From Treponema phagedenis (GTDB taxonomy: Bacteria; Spirochaetota; Spirochaetia; Treponematales; Treponemataceae), in assembly GCF_008153345.1 (NCBI RefSeq), contig NZ_CP042818.1, forward strand, positions 2,567,001 through 2,631,000: a DNA stretch of 64,000 nt, read 5' to 3'. Shown one piece after another: positions 42,422 to 52,046 of this stretch (the stretch's first letter is position 1; each line of letters begins with the position of its first letter). Both the position numbers and the translations under genes were made by a program. The notes beneath the pieces are model-generated. The model saw only the letters and a list, made by a program, of their open reading frames with translations. It did not search any database and was not told the origin of the DNA.

Positions 42422-45399
42422 TACACGGTTTTGAGATTATATGGAAGCATGATTTGCCTGAAATGCAGGCAGTCGGTGTTTATGCAAAGCATAAAAAAAC
42501 AGGGCTTGAGCTCTACCATATTTTGAATGATGATGAAGAAAATTTATTTGCGTACTCTTTTATGACCGCATCGGCAAACAGCACAGGTGTTGCGCATATT
42601 CTTGAACACTCGGTACTTTGCGGTTCAAAAAATTACCCGCTTAAAGACCCTTTTGTGTTGCTTTCCAGACAAAGCGTAAAAACATTTTTAAATGCGCTCA
42701 CCTTTCCCGACAAAACGGTGTACCCTGCCTCCTCTGTTGTAGAAGCGGATTATTTTAACCTCTTGCAAGTATACGGCGATGCGGTGTTTTTTCCGTTAAT
42801 TGAAGAGTGGACTTTTAAGCAGGAAGGCTGGCGGTTTGAATTTGATGCAAACAATAAGCTTTGTCTGCAAGGAGTTGTGCTTAATGAAATGCGCGGAAAT
42901 TATGCGGATTTTGACTCATTAATGTATGATTATGCAAGGGCATCGGTTACGCAAAATTCTATTTATATGTATGACTCCGGCGGAGAACCGTCGACAATTC
43001 CAAGTTTAAGCTATGAACAATTCCGCGGCTTTCATAAAAAATATTATCATCCGTGTAATTGTAAACTTTTTTTATACGGCAATATTCCTACGGAAAAACA
43101 AATGCAGGTTCTGCATGAACGATTTCTTTCCTGCTTTGAACCGGCCGAACCGCCGGAGTCTATTCCGCTAATTCCGCATATGGGTGAGCCTGTGTTTTTG
43201 TCTCGCTATGCGCCTGCTTCGGAAGGAATGGATATGGATCGTTGCGGACTTGTAGAAACCTGGCTTCTTCCGGAATCCGATACAGCGGAAAATCTTATGG
43301 ATGCTTTTCTGCTTGAAGAAGTTTTATTAGGGCATGACGGTTCCCCTCTTTCAAAAGCTCTTTTGCATTCTGATTTCGGTACCGATCTCTATGTGTATAA
43401 CGGGTGTCAGGCGGACTTAAAAAATATTTTATTTTTTATCGGCATAACCGGCGCAGAAAAAGGAAGGGAACGCGAATTTAAAAACTTTCTGCATAAAACA
43501 TTGCAAGGATTTATCGAAAAAGGAATAGATAAAAAAGATATTGACAGCGCATTAAACAGTATTGAATTTGCAAATAGAGAAATACGGCGAGGTTCAGGCC
43601 CCTTTTCCTTAACATTGATGCAGCGTTCTTTGCGCGGTTGGATACACGGAAAAGGACCTGAAAGCTCCTTGCGATATATTCCCGCTTTTGAAAAGCTGAA
43701 GGCAGCGATCAAGACAAACCCTCAGTATGTGGAACGCTTAATCGATAAATTCCTCTTACAAAACAAGCATTCTGCAATGCTTTCGGTTTTTCCCGATGAA
43801 GATTTTTCAGCCACACTTGATGCAAAATTGCAAAAAATAGCGGAAGCATATGAAAAAACATTAACAAAAGAAATGCGGATAAAATTGCAAAAAGAACAGG
43901 AGATTCTTCTTGAAAGACAAAAAGAGGTAGACTCAGAAGAAAAACTTGCGCTTATTCCGCATTTAAAAAAATCCGATCTTCCCGTTCCTCGCCCCGCAAT
44001 AGAAGAAACAATGCAATTTTTTGGTGAGGTTCCGGCTATTATTCATGAATTACCCACAAATGATATTGCTTATTTACAACTTGCAATACCGGTGGATAAT
44101 TTCAGTATGGAAGAAGCGTTGTACCTTCCGTTGTATGCAAATGCACTTACCGGTATAGACACGCATACATTGAGCTGGCATGAAGTATCATCGGAGCTTG
44201 CATATTTAACCGGAAATTTTTCGGTAAGTTGTGTCAATGCGGGAGATCTTAATGTGCAGGAACTTCCGCTGCTACAAAACCAAACAAAGCTTTTGCGGGA
44301 AGAAGTTGTGGGGCGAAGTTGGCTTCTTATTCGGGCAAAAATGTTGCCTGAATTAATAAAACCTGCCGTTGATTTTATTTTTCAGTATTTAAAAACTGCC
44401 GCCTTCTCGGATAGAAAAAGATTAAAAGATCTTTTAGTGCAACAAAAGAATGATATGGACAGCGCTCCCGCTCATTCAGGGCATCTTTTAATGTTGTTTA
44501 AAACAACATCGCTTCTTTCTCCGGTAAAAGCAATTGACGAACTTTTTTCGGGCGCCGCGCAAATACGCTTTTTACGTAAATTGCATGCAAGTTGTGCCGA
44601 GCAAGACTTTCCTGAATCGGAAGCGGAGAAACTGAAGAGTATTCATGCGAAGATTTTAAATTCCGGTATGCTTGTGCTCCTTTGCGGAACAGCGGAAAAT
44701 CTTAAGGTTTTTGCAGAAGCGTTGCCGCCTCATTTAAGCGGTTTGAAAAAGCCTGCGCCCGGTAAAAATCTACATGTTGAAGTAAAAACAAATTTCTTTG
44801 CAAAGCAACAGTTAACTTTATTTCCCTCAGCTTTACAAGTAGGGTTTACCGCAGTTTCTTTTCCTCACTTTTCTTTATCCGATAAGCAGGGAGTGGAAGC
44901 TGTTTTTGCGAGCTGGTTAAGTGCGGGGCCGCTATGGGAGCGGATTAGAATAATCGGCGGGGCGTATGGCGCCTTTACCGCACCGGAGCCGATTGAATCT
45001 ATTTTCAGCTGTGCAACTTATCGAGCCCCCGATCCTCTCCATTCTGTTTCGCAAATAATAGAATCGATTGAAAGTTGTGCAACGGAAAAATTTGATGCGC
45101 CCACTATGGAGCGGCTTATTACCGGTGCGTACAGTACAACGGTTACGCCTCAGTCGCCGACACAAAAAAGCCAAACTGCTTTTGTGCGTTTTTTAAACGG
45201 CATGAGCGAAGCTGTTCGGTTGCGCAATATTCAAAATTTACTGAATACGCAAGGATCGGATATGAACCGTTGTGCAGAACTTTTGCTTGCTCAAAAATCC
45301 TGTATTGAAGGAGCCGCTCTCGGTTCCGACACTCAATTACGGCATACGGAAGAGGCTGCGCGTTTCTTTGCAAAAATGCAATGTGAACAACCGATTTAA
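42409..45399 (+). CDS. M16C-type zinc metallopeptidase (PreP-like)
   Basis: This 996-residue protein has the inverted zinc site HILEH (residues ~63-67) in STGVAHILEHSVLCGSKNYP and the distal Glu in VVLNEMRGNY. Length and layout (two M16 halves joined by a long linker, ~500-540) match the M16C family (presequence protease/Cym1), which degrades unfolded peptides inside a closed chamber. No signal peptide is seen, so cytoplasmic. It is the third gene in the operon with the response regulator and fliG1; no terminator hairpin with a T run is visible after it. Confidence 0.9.
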   Translation: MGALIHGFEIIWKHDLPEMQAVGVYAKHKKTGLELYHILNDDEENLFAYSFMTASANSTGVAHILEHSVLCGSKNYPLKDPFVLLSRQSVKTFLNALTFPDKTVYPASSVVEADYFNLLQVYGDAVFFPLIEEWTFKQEGWRFEFDANNKLCLQGVVLNEMRGNYADFDSLMYDYARASVTQNSIYMYDSGGEPSTIPSLSYEQFRGFHKKYYHPCNCKLFLYGNIPTEKQMQVLHERFLSCFEPAEPPESIPLIPHMGEPVFLSRYAPASEGMDMDRCGLVETWLLPESDTAENLMDAFLLEEVLLGHDGSPLSKALLHSDFGTDLYVYNGCQADLKNILFFIGITGAEKGREREFKNFLHKTLQGFIEKGIDKKDIDSALNSIEFANREIRRGSGPFSLTLMQRSLRGWIHGKGPESSLRYIPAFEKLKAAIKTNPQYVERLIDKFLLQNKHSAMLSVFPDEDFSATLDAKLQKIAEAYEKTLTKEMRIKLQKEQEILLERQKEVDSEEKLALIPHLKKSDLPVPRPAIEETMQFFGEVPAIIHELPTNDIAYLQLAIPVDNFSMEEALYLPLYANALTGIDTHTLSWHEVSSELAYLTGNFSVSCVNAGDLNVQELPLLQNQTKLLREEVVGRSWLLIRAKMLPELIKPAVDFIFQYLKTAAFSDRKRLKDLLVQQKNDMDSAPAHSGHLLMLFKTTSLLSPVKAIDELFSGAAQIRFLRKLHASCAEQDFPESEAEKLKSIHAKILNSGMLVLLCGTAENLKVFAEALPPHLSGLKKPAPGKNLHVEVKTNFFAKQQLTLFPSALQVGFTAVSFPHFSLSDKQGVEAVFASWLSAGPLWERIRIIGGAYGAFTAPEPIESIFSCATYRAPDPLHSVSQIIESIESCATEKFDAPTMERLITGAYSTTVTPQSPTQKSQTAFVRFLNGMSEAVRLRNIQNLLNTQGSDMNRCAELLLAQKSCIEGAALGSDTQLRHTEEAARFFAKMQCEQPI

Positions 45400-45717
45400 T
45401 TTTACTGCTCATAATTAACAGTACCCCTGCATTGGCAGAGAAAAGACTAAAAAACTTTGAGGGATTAAAAAGAAAAGCTATAAACTGCTAATCTTACGGT
45501 GTAACGTTTTGTAAGTACGTTGCTGGTATCTTAATCGGAGTACCAATAATAAGGATTTGCAGATTCAGCATCACTATGGTAAATTGCCCACCGTTGTGTT
45601 GTGTCGGACTCTTTCTATATATAGAAGCTTTTAAAACTAACCTGGACTCTTTTTTATAAAATTTTTTATGATTTGTACAAAATGTATTAAAAACGGATGA
45701 GTAAACAAAAGAAGTAA
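45400..45717. repeat. Gap with a dispersed intergenic repeat
   Basis: No gene. Around 45545-45620 lies a copy of the repeat module 'TTCAGCATCACTATGGTAAA', then CCCACCGTTG and GTGTCGGACTCTTT, also found near 1003-1060 and, inverted, at the edges of the 51.5 and 57.8 kb repeat blocks. Confidence 0.6.
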
Positions 45718-45789
45718 AGCGGATGGGGGGAGTCGAACCCCTGTCACAAGCTTGGGAAGCTTGGGTAATAGCCGTTATACGACATCCGC
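45718..45789 (-). tRNA. tRNA-Gly (TCC anticodon)
   Basis: On the minus strand the acceptor GCGGATG pairs with CATCCGC. The anticodon stem CAAGC/GCTTG frames the loop TTCCCAA (anticodon TCC), and the T-arm GGGGTTCGACTCCCC is canonical. 72 bases including the discriminator; CCA is not encoded. It decodes GGA and other glycine codons. Confidence 0.95.
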
Positions 45790-45864
45790 AAAAACTGTCC
45801 GTAGCATACGTTTTTTTTCTCCTTTAGTCAAGAAGGTAAATAATAATGATACAGGATTTTTTAA

Positions 45865-45893
45865 TTGACAGTAGAAATAACTTACAGTAGAAT
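45865..45893 (+). promoter_or_regulatory. Promoter of the HAD phosphatase gene
   Basis: -35 TTGACA (45865-45870), 17-bp spacer, -10 TAGAAT (45888-45893), about 28 bases before the ATG. Confidence 0.7.
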
Positions 45894-45921
45894 TACGGCA
45901 ACAAGATGTAAGGGATGAGCG

Positions 45922-46755
45922 ATGATTGAAAAAAAAGAAGTTGATAATTGGAATGCGAATATCGATATCTGCGCGCTTTTAGAAAGGTGTAAACATTTTG
46001 TGCTGGACATGGACGGTACTTTTTATTTAAGCGATACAATTATTCCGGGGAGCCTGCATTTTATAGAGCAAGCTAAAAAAACAGGAAGGGATTTTATATT
46101 TTTTACAAATAATTCATCAAAGAATCCTGAAAACTATATTGATAAACTTGCAAAGATGGATTGCAAGATTGGCCGTGAGCAGATTATGACAAGCGGTGAT
46201 GTTACAATAGAATATTTGCAAACAAACTATCCGGAAAAAAAAGTATATCTAGTGGGAACGGAGCCGCTTGTACAAAGTTTTGCAATTGCCGGCATTGCGC
46301 TGGTTGAAGAAAACCCGGATATTGTTGTGCTTGGATTTGATCAAACGCTTACCTATGAAAAAATCAAAAACATTTGTAATTTTATCCGCGCGGGTGCAAT
46401 GTATTTTGCAACGCATCCCGATATTAACTGCCCTGTAGAAGGAGGGTATATTCCCGATGTAGGCTCTTTTATGGCAATGATTGAGCTTTCGACAGGTTCC
46501 AAACCGAATAAGATTTTAGGTAAACCGTATAAAACCACTGTTGATATGATTGTGCATCGAACCGGCTGGAAAAAAGAAGCAATTGCTTTTGTCGGCGATC
46601 GCTTATATACGGATGTTGCTACCGGTGTAAATAACGGCGCGCATGGCTTACTTGTGCTTTCCGGTGAATCCGATATGCATACGGTGCAAGAATCAAATGT
46701 AAAACCCGATGCTATATTTTTAGACTTGAAAGAGATTGCTGCATATCTTCGGTGA
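45922..46755 (+). CDS. HAD-IIA family sugar/nucleotide phosphatase (NagD-like)
   Basis: This 277-residue protein has the HAD motifs: I, LDMDGTFYL with nucleophile Asp (~30); II, FFTNNSSKNP; III, Lys in the ILGKPYKTT region; IV, FVGDRLYTDVATG. The IIA-type cap and the GT.N.GAHGLLVLSGE ending are typical of the NagD/4-nitrophenylphosphatase group, which removes phosphate from nucleotides or sugar phosphates. The exact substrate cannot be read from sequence. It has its own promoter, an AAGGGATGAG-type ribosome site, and a bidirectional terminator shared with the converging TRAP operon. Confidence 0.88.
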   Translation: MIEKKEVDNWNANIDICALLERCKHFVLDMDGTFYLSDTIIPGSLHFIEQAKKTGRDFIFFTNNSSKNPENYIDKLAKMDCKIGREQIMTSGDVTIEYLQTNYPEKKVYLVGTEPLVQSFAIAGIALVEENPDIVVLGFDQTLTYEKIKNICNFIRAGAMYFATHPDINCPVEGGYIPDVGSFMAMIELSTGSKPNKILGKPYKTTVDMIVHRTGWKKEAIAFVGDRLYTDVATGVNNGAHGLLVLSGESDMHTVQESNVKPDAIFLDLKEIAAYLR

Positions 46756-46776
46756 TTTTCTGCAAAAGAGGCAAAA

Positions 46777-46807
46777 AAAAGCTGCTCTGATTTTTAGAGC
46801 AGCTTTT
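46777..46807. terminator. Bidirectional terminator
   Basis: Arms AAAAGCTGCTCT (46777-46788) and AGAGCAGCTTTT (46796-46807), preceded by A-rich and ended by T-rich sequence, between convergent genes. Confidence 0.9.
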
Positions 46808-46826
46808 GTAAGTTTATGCGTACCGG

Positions 46827-48149
46827 TTACATTGGGGCATGAATTGGCACATATCCGAAAAATTTAGGAATTGCAAGTGCAATCGATTCGGAGTATGTAA
46901 CAAGAAGCAGCACAATAAGCAGGGCAACAATAAACGGCCAAACCTCTTTAATAAAATCTTGAAGCGTGCAGTTTACTATTGAACACACGGTAAACATCAT
47001 TGAACCAAACGGCGGGGTGAGGCCTCCAATCATGATATTAACAATGATAACAACGCCGAAATGCAGGGGATCAACTCCGCGTGCAAGTACTACCGGAACA
47101 AGAAGCGGCCCTAAAATAACAAGCGCCGCTCCGCCCTCTATAAACATACCGACAATCAGTAACAATATGTTGATGACCATAAGTAAAACGAATTTATCCT
47201 CTGTCATGTACAATAGCATTTGAGTAACCATTTGAGGAATACGTTCGCTGGTCATGTAAAATCCGAATACCTTTGCAGAGGCAATTATCAGCATAACCGA
47301 TCCCGTACTTTGCACGGTTTCTTTTAGAATAAGCGGAATATGTTTCCAGCTCAATTTTCGGTATGCCGTGATTCCGACAACAAGAGCAAACAACACCGCA
47401 ACAGCACCGGCCTCCGTCGGAGTGGTAACGCCCATTCTCATTCCGAGTATGATAACAAAGGGAATAACAAGAGCAAAGCTTGATTTTAATATCTGCTTTC
47501 CGATTTCGACGATGCTTGCCATTCTGTCTCTTGTCGGTGCATAATTCCTTCTTGACGAAATAATGTATACCGTAATCATAAGCGAGATTGTCATTAAAAT
47601 ACCGGGTGTATATCCGGCAAGAAACATATCGCCTACCGCTACGTTTGCAATCATCGCATAGATGATCAGATTATTTCCGGGAGGAATAACGGGGCTTACC
47701 GCTGAAGATGCCGCCGTAACAGCGGAAGCAAAACCAATCGGAAAACCTTTTCGACGCATTGCGGGAATGAGTATTTTTGATTCCATTGCGGCATCAGCAT
47801 TTGCAGAGCCGGTAATACCGCCCATTAAAGCGCTGAGCAAACAGTTAACTTGTGCAAGCCCGCCTTTTAAATGTCCTGCAAGCACTTCAGCCATATCCAT
47901 CAGTTTATCACTTATCCCTGAATAGTTCATAACGGAACCGAGCATGATAAAAAAGGGAACCGCAAGATAGGGGAAGGATTCAACTGTCGTGATAAACTGT
48001 TGAACAACCATTGACATCGGAATTCCGGTATTGATAAATGCAAAATAATATAATGATGCACCGATTAAAGAAAGTGCAATCGGGACATTCAAAAAGAATA
48101 AAATAAACAAAATAAGTATAGGAAACATCGGTTGGAGAAAAAACATCAA
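46827..48149 (-). CDS. dctM: TRAP transporter large permease (DctM)
   Basis: This 440-residue protein has about 12 membrane spans with the DctM-family patterns SALMGGITGSANADAAMESKI (~105), SSAVSPVIPPGNNLIIYAM (~145) and GGLTPPFGSMMFTVC (~375). It forms the sodium-driven channel part of a tripartite ATP-independent periplasmic transporter for organic acids. The start overlaps the dctQ stop by four bases. The three genes (receptor, small and large permease) are in the usual order on the minus strand. Substrate is not readable from the sequence. Confidence 0.92.
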   Translation of the reverse strand: MMFFLQPMFPILILFILFFLNVPIALSLIGASLYYFAFINTGIPMSMVVQQFITTVESFPYLAVPFFIMLGSVMNYSGISDKLMDMAEVLAGHLKGGLAQVNCLLSALMGGITGSANADAAMESKILIPAMRRKGFPIGFASAVTAASSAVSPVIPPGNNLIIYAMIANVAVGDMFLAGYTPGILMTISLMITVYIISSRRNYAPTRDRMASIVEIGKQILKSSFALVIPFVIILGMRMGVTTPTEAGAVAVLFALVVGITAYRKLSWKHIPLILKETVQSTGSVMLIIASAKVFGFYMTSERIPQMVTQMLLYMTEDKFVLLMVINILLLIVGMFIEGGAALVILGPLLVPVVLARGVDPLHFGVVIIVNIMIGGLTPPFGSMMFTVCSIVNCTLQDFIKEVWPFIVALLIVLLLVTYSESIALAIPKFFGYVPIHAPM

Positions 48150-48655
48150 TCACGCTCCTGCGGTACAGTTTTATCGGCGGATTTTCCGGCAAGTCTTAAA
48201 ATATTATGAACTAAATTAATAATCGCATAAAGAGAAATCATCATAAATGAAAGCGGAATGGCAACATTAAGCCACTTATATGAAATCTGCAAAGCTGCCG
48301 TAATTTTTTTTGAATTTATTACATAAATAAACGACATTGAGCACATCGCAATTGCAACAACAAAAACAAATAAATTGCTTATTAATTCTACAAGCGCGCG
48401 CATTTTACCTTTTGTTATTTGCAGCAAAAAATCAACACCCATAAGCATTTTATGTTTAAACGCTCCTGCCGCACCCAAAAAAATTGTCCAGACAAAGCCG
48501 ATAACTGCAATTTCTTCCGCCCATATAAATGTGAATTTAAGTACATAACGGGTAAAAACATTGATTATAACCGTTATGACCGTAATCGCTATAAATACCC
48601 CTCCAAGATATAATTCAAAATTATCCCATAAATCTTTCTTATTCAGCTTCAACAT
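48146..48655 (-). CDS. dctQ: TRAP transporter small permease (DctQ)
   Basis: This 169-residue protein has four membrane spans and the DctQ-type sequence RYVLKFTFIWAEEIAVIGFV, then GAAGAFKHKMLMGVDFLL. It joins the receptor and the large permease in the inner membrane. It is coupled to dctM by the ATGA overlap and lies about 70 bases after dctP. Length is usual for the family. Confidence 0.9.
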   Translation of the reverse strand: MLKLNKKDLWDNFELYLGGVFIAITVITVIINVFTRYVLKFTFIWAEEIAVIGFVWTIFLGAAGAFKHKMLMGVDFLLQITKGKMRALVELISNLFVFVVAIAMCSMSFIYVINSKKITAALQISYKWLNVAIPLSFMMISLYAIINLVHNILRLAGKSADKTVPQERD

Positions 48656-48726
48656 AATCCCCCTTGAAATCTTGTGTATTTAGGCAGCGGGTTTTAAATC
48701 GAGACTGCCTAAATACGGTAATAAAA

Positions 48727-49755
48727 CTATTTTTTCAGTGTTGCTCTGATTTTTGTAAGCTCTGCCTGAATCTGATCATAAATACCGGCAGTCCATTTTG
48801 GGAATTTGGTATATACGACTGCAGCTTTAGCGGCAAATGCCGGAGCATCAATTTCGTAAAAGTGTACGCCTTGCTCCTTTAAGTTTTCAGCGTAATCATC
48901 CTCAAGCGCAATAGTTTCTTTCAGATTATCATCGGTGCCTTTCTGAAACTCTTCGGTAAGAATCTGCTGCTGTTCGGCAGTAAGACTTTGCCAGCATTTT
49001 TCTGAAATAGTCACTGCTGAAACACCGAGTAAGTGACGGGTAAGAGAATACTCTTTTACGTTTTCGTATTGTTTTGTTCCCCAATACGTAAGAATTGAAC
49101 CTTCGACCCCGTCAATAACGCCTTGCTGAATTGCGGAATAGGTATCAGGGTAGGGCATGGCAATAGGATTTGCGCCCATTGCTTCAAGCGTATACGTGTA
49201 CAAGGGACTGGTAGGAACACGGATTTTCAGCCCGCGCATATCATCCGGCGTTTTAACCGGTTTTTTGAGCATCATACTGCGAAAACCGAATACCCAGTCA
49301 AGCGAAAGAATGCGAATACCGTGTTTTTCCACTGCTTCCTGCTTAAGCGCAGCTACCAAATCCGATTTTGTCATTGCAAGATATTCATCAAACGACGTAT
49401 ACAGAAAAGGTCCCGTTACCGCATCAAAATCCGGAACATAGTCCGCAATGAAGTTAATACCGTCAACTTGGATAACATCTCCGCCGTTTACAATAAGCTC
49501 CATGCCGTCCTTTCCATACGGATACGTACCGGATGTAAAAAGTTGTAATTCAAGAGTCCCGTTTGAACGGCTGTTTACACCCTCAACAACTTTTACAAGA
49601 GACTTTGCGGTTTGTTCATTATCAACAAACTTTGTAGTTACTCGGATAACTTTTTTTGTACCCGTAGTCGCGCCGTCATTTTTTGTACATGCGGTAATTG
49701 AAATCGCAACCGCAACAATCAACATCATTGCATAAAAAACAATCTTCTTCATCAA
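48727..49755 (-). CDS. dctP: TRAP transporter solute receptor (DctP), lipoprotein
   Basis: This 342-residue protein has signal MMKKIVFYAMMLIVAVAISI ending in the lipobox ITAC (Cys22), so a membrane-anchored periplasmic receptor, as is common in spirochaetes. DctP motifs include GLKIRVPTSPLYTYTLEAMG and PMPYPDTYSAIQQGVIDGVEG-type sequence; the Arg of KIRVP normally grips the ligand carboxylate. It delivers substrate to DctQM. It has an AGGAGG site just upstream and is the first gene of the operon. Confidence 0.92.
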   Translation of the reverse strand: MMKKIVFYAMMLIVAVAISITACTKNDGATTGTKKVIRVTTKFVDNEQTAKSLVKVVEGVNSRSNGTLELQLFTSGTYPYGKDGMELIVNGGDVIQVDGINFIADYVPDFDAVTGPFLYTSFDEYLAMTKSDLVAALKQEAVEKHGIRILSLDWVFGFRSMMLKKPVKTPDDMRGLKIRVPTSPLYTYTLEAMGANPIAMPYPDTYSAIQQGVIDGVEGSILTYWGTKQYENVKEYSLTRHLLGVSAVTISEKCWQSLTAEQQQILTEEFQKGTDDNLKETIALEDDYAENLKEQGVHFYEIDAPAFAAKAAVVYTKFPKWTAGIYDQIQAELTKIRATLKK

Positions 49756-49961
49756 AACCTCCTAAAACCTATCGGTTTCTGTTTAATATACGGTTATTAT
49801 AACACAGGTTTTTTGAATACGATAGAAAAAAATAGATAATTAATCGAAAAGACCTAAAAAATTTTTAACCAAACTATTATATACCGAGCTTTATTTTAAA
49901 AATTGAGAGAAAAATAAAAAGCTGTATTCCGCAGGAATTTTATTTTAATAACACAAACCCC
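49756..49961. other. Gap between TRAP operon and IS1634-like gene
   Basis: AT-rich, no gene. It should carry the TRAP promoter and the 3' end of the IS; I found no clear terminal inverted repeat by eye. Confidence 0.4.
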
Positions 49962-51446
49962 TTAGTTTTTACGTAATAGATCGATTCCAAGGGTATCAAG
50001 GATACGTTGAGTTCTCTTTTGTATAGCTGACAGCTTGAAGCCCTGATTATCGCCGCTGTCAACAAGGTAGATATTCTTTGTAAGCTTCAAAACATCCGAT
50101 GCCGAATACTGTTCATCAAGCTTTGAGTTCCGCAGTGCGTTTAACAATCCATAGTAGTACAAAAGACTGATGTGATTAACAAATGCCCAACCGCGAAAGT
50201 ACTCATCCGTATGTGCATGTGATGCCGACTGAGATACACTGTTTTTCAGGTAGTCAAAACATTGCTCAATATCCCAGCGTTCTTTATAATTCATGTAGAT
50301 ATCCCTCGCGGATACATCAAGATTACTGCAAAAAGAAAAATAGCCCATTCTGATTTTCTTTAAAACATCTTTCGGCTCATGCGTGCGCTCACCATAAAAC
50401 TTTTCAACTTTCTCTACATACTGACCGACCAATTCTGCCTTACGAGAATCGTCTCGATAGGTGTAGATAAAATTTCCTTTCGTACCGCTTGGTTTTTTAC
50501 GAAACCAGATAGGCCGTTTGTTATATGTGAATACACCATCCCATTTGCTATCATCAGTATTCTCATAAAAAGCAGGCTCAACATTGACGGTATCTTTTCT
50601 AAGCGGCAAGATGAACTGAAGACCTGCATTCATAAGGGCCGCCAAATTTTCTTTGGAATAAAAGCCCTTATCCGCAATAATAATGCAATCTTTACAGCCG
50701 GCAGCATGTACTGTTTCCATGAAAGCGACTTTATCCACAATTGAACCCTGTAACACGCGGTAAAATACCGGTTTATGTGAATTTTTCTCAAAGACATACA
50801 GGATTCTCGCCTGTGTGCGGCGGCTGTGCTGAGGATTGTATCCTTTTGCCGCAAGGGAATCGGCAGAACGGGTGAAGATTGATGTGCTATCAAATAAAAG
50901 CGCGTTTGCGGGCATTACCTGATCCCTCATAAAGGCATCCGCTTGCTCCTGCAGCGAACCAAGGCGCGCAATGAACTTTCGTACGGAAGCTTCGGAAACA
51001 GCAATATCAGTGCATAGGGTACTCATATAGGAATCAAGGAACAGCGGTTGAATCATCTTAGCTGAGCAGATACTACCCACCAAGCGCAGCAGTGCTATCG
51101 TGCGGATTTCTCTGAAGATATCGGGAAAATGTTGTTTGAGTTTATCATTAAGTTCCGGTGTCAATTGCTGAAGTAACTCATACGCACCATAATTTTTTAC
51201 CGTAGGTGCGACATCAGCAGTGCTGCGCATTTGCTGCATCAAACGAAGTCCGTTTGCGTTTGGAATGAACCCATCTGCTTCCGTGATTTTACCAATACTC
51301 TTGCCCGTGACTTTCTGCGCTCTGCCCTTTGCGCCATCCCACTTGGATGAGACTTGATACACATAGTAATAATTACCGATAAACCGAATTTCGACCGCCC
51401 CAAACTGAGTTGGACGAAATTGTTTAATTGATTGCGGAATACTCAT
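49962..51446 (-). CDS. IS1634/IS4-type transposase, apparently intact
   Basis: This 494-residue protein has the IS1634-group layout: N-terminal GNYYYVYQVSSKWDGAKGRA with KSIGKIT, a DDE core with Asp in LLFDSTSIFTRS (~185), a second Asp in IIADKGFYSKENL (~265) and the Glu in YKERWDIEQCFDYLKNS (~405), which matches the YREKxxIE-type motif. It is full length with no stops, so possibly active. It lies between the TRAP operon and the 112-bp repeat block. Confidence 0.88.
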   Translation of the reverse strand: MSIPQSIKQFRPTQFGAVEIRFIGNYYYVYQVSSKWDGAKGRAQKVTGKSIGKITEADGFIPNANGLRLMQQMRSTADVAPTVKNYGAYELLQQLTPELNDKLKQHFPDIFREIRTIALLRLVGSICSAKMIQPLFLDSYMSTLCTDIAVSEASVRKFIARLGSLQEQADAFMRDQVMPANALLFDSTSIFTRSADSLAAKGYNPQHSRRTQARILYVFEKNSHKPVFYRVLQGSIVDKVAFMETVHAAGCKDCIIIADKGFYSKENLAALMNAGLQFILPLRKDTVNVEPAFYENTDDSKWDGVFTYNKRPIWFRKKPSGTKGNFIYTYRDDSRKAELVGQYVEKVEKFYGERTHEPKDVLKKIRMGYFSFCSNLDVSARDIYMNYKERWDIEQCFDYLKNSVSQSASHAHTDEYFRGWAFVNHISLLYYYGLLNALRNSKLDEQYSASDVLKLTKNIYLVDSGDNQGFKLSAIQKRTQRILDTLGIDLLRKN

Positions 51447-51506
51447 AAAACGCCCTTTGTATTAACGTAAGTTAAATAGCAAAACTGCGCCCGTGCCGTA
51501 TTTTTT

Positions 51507-51975
51507 TATTAAAAAAAGAGCCCGACACAACGGGTTAGTTTTTGCCGTCCGTGGCAAAAACTAACCCACGAGTTTTAAAGCTTTGCAAACTACTTTGCTT
51601 TAAAACATCGTTTCTGTTTGGAACCACCGCCGTCCGTGGCGGTTCTGAGTTTTTGCCGTCCGTGGCAAAAACTAAACCTGCGAGTTTTAAAGCTTTGCAA
51701 ATAGTTTTGCTTTAAAACATCGCTGCTGCGTGGAACCACTGCCGTCCGTGGCGGTTCTGAGTTTTTGCCGTCCGTGGCAAAAACTAAACCTGCGAGTTTT
51801 AAAGCTTTGCAAACTACTTTGCTTTAAAACATCGTTTCTGTTTGGAACCACCGCCGTCCGTGGCGGTTCTGAGTTTTTGCCGTCCGTGGCAAAAACTAAA
51901 CCTGCGAGTTTTAAAGCTTTGTAAACTACTTTGCTTTAAAACATCGTTTCTGTTTGGAACCACCGCCACGCCCTG
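51507..51975. repeat. 112-bp hairpin-rich tandem repeat block, four units
   Basis: Units start at 51571, 51683, 51795 and 51907, exactly 112 bp apart. Each has three inverted repeats: GTTTTAAAGC...GCTTTAAAAC; GAACCACCGCC...GTGGCGGTTC; TTTTTGCC...GGCAAAAA. The left edge carries GAGCCCGACACAACGG, the complement of the module at 45595. Related units occur at 57790-58450. Confidence 0.9.
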
Positions 51976-52046
51976 ATTTTTAGAATTCTTGAGGGTACCT
52001 CTAAAAACTCTTGAAAGAATGTGTAAAAATTTATTATAATTAGGGT

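Noticed and set aside
51571-51975. Possible CRISPR array in the 112-bp repeats
   Set aside because: Whole units including 'spacers' are repeated; the structure is three hairpins per unit, not repeat plus unique spacer.
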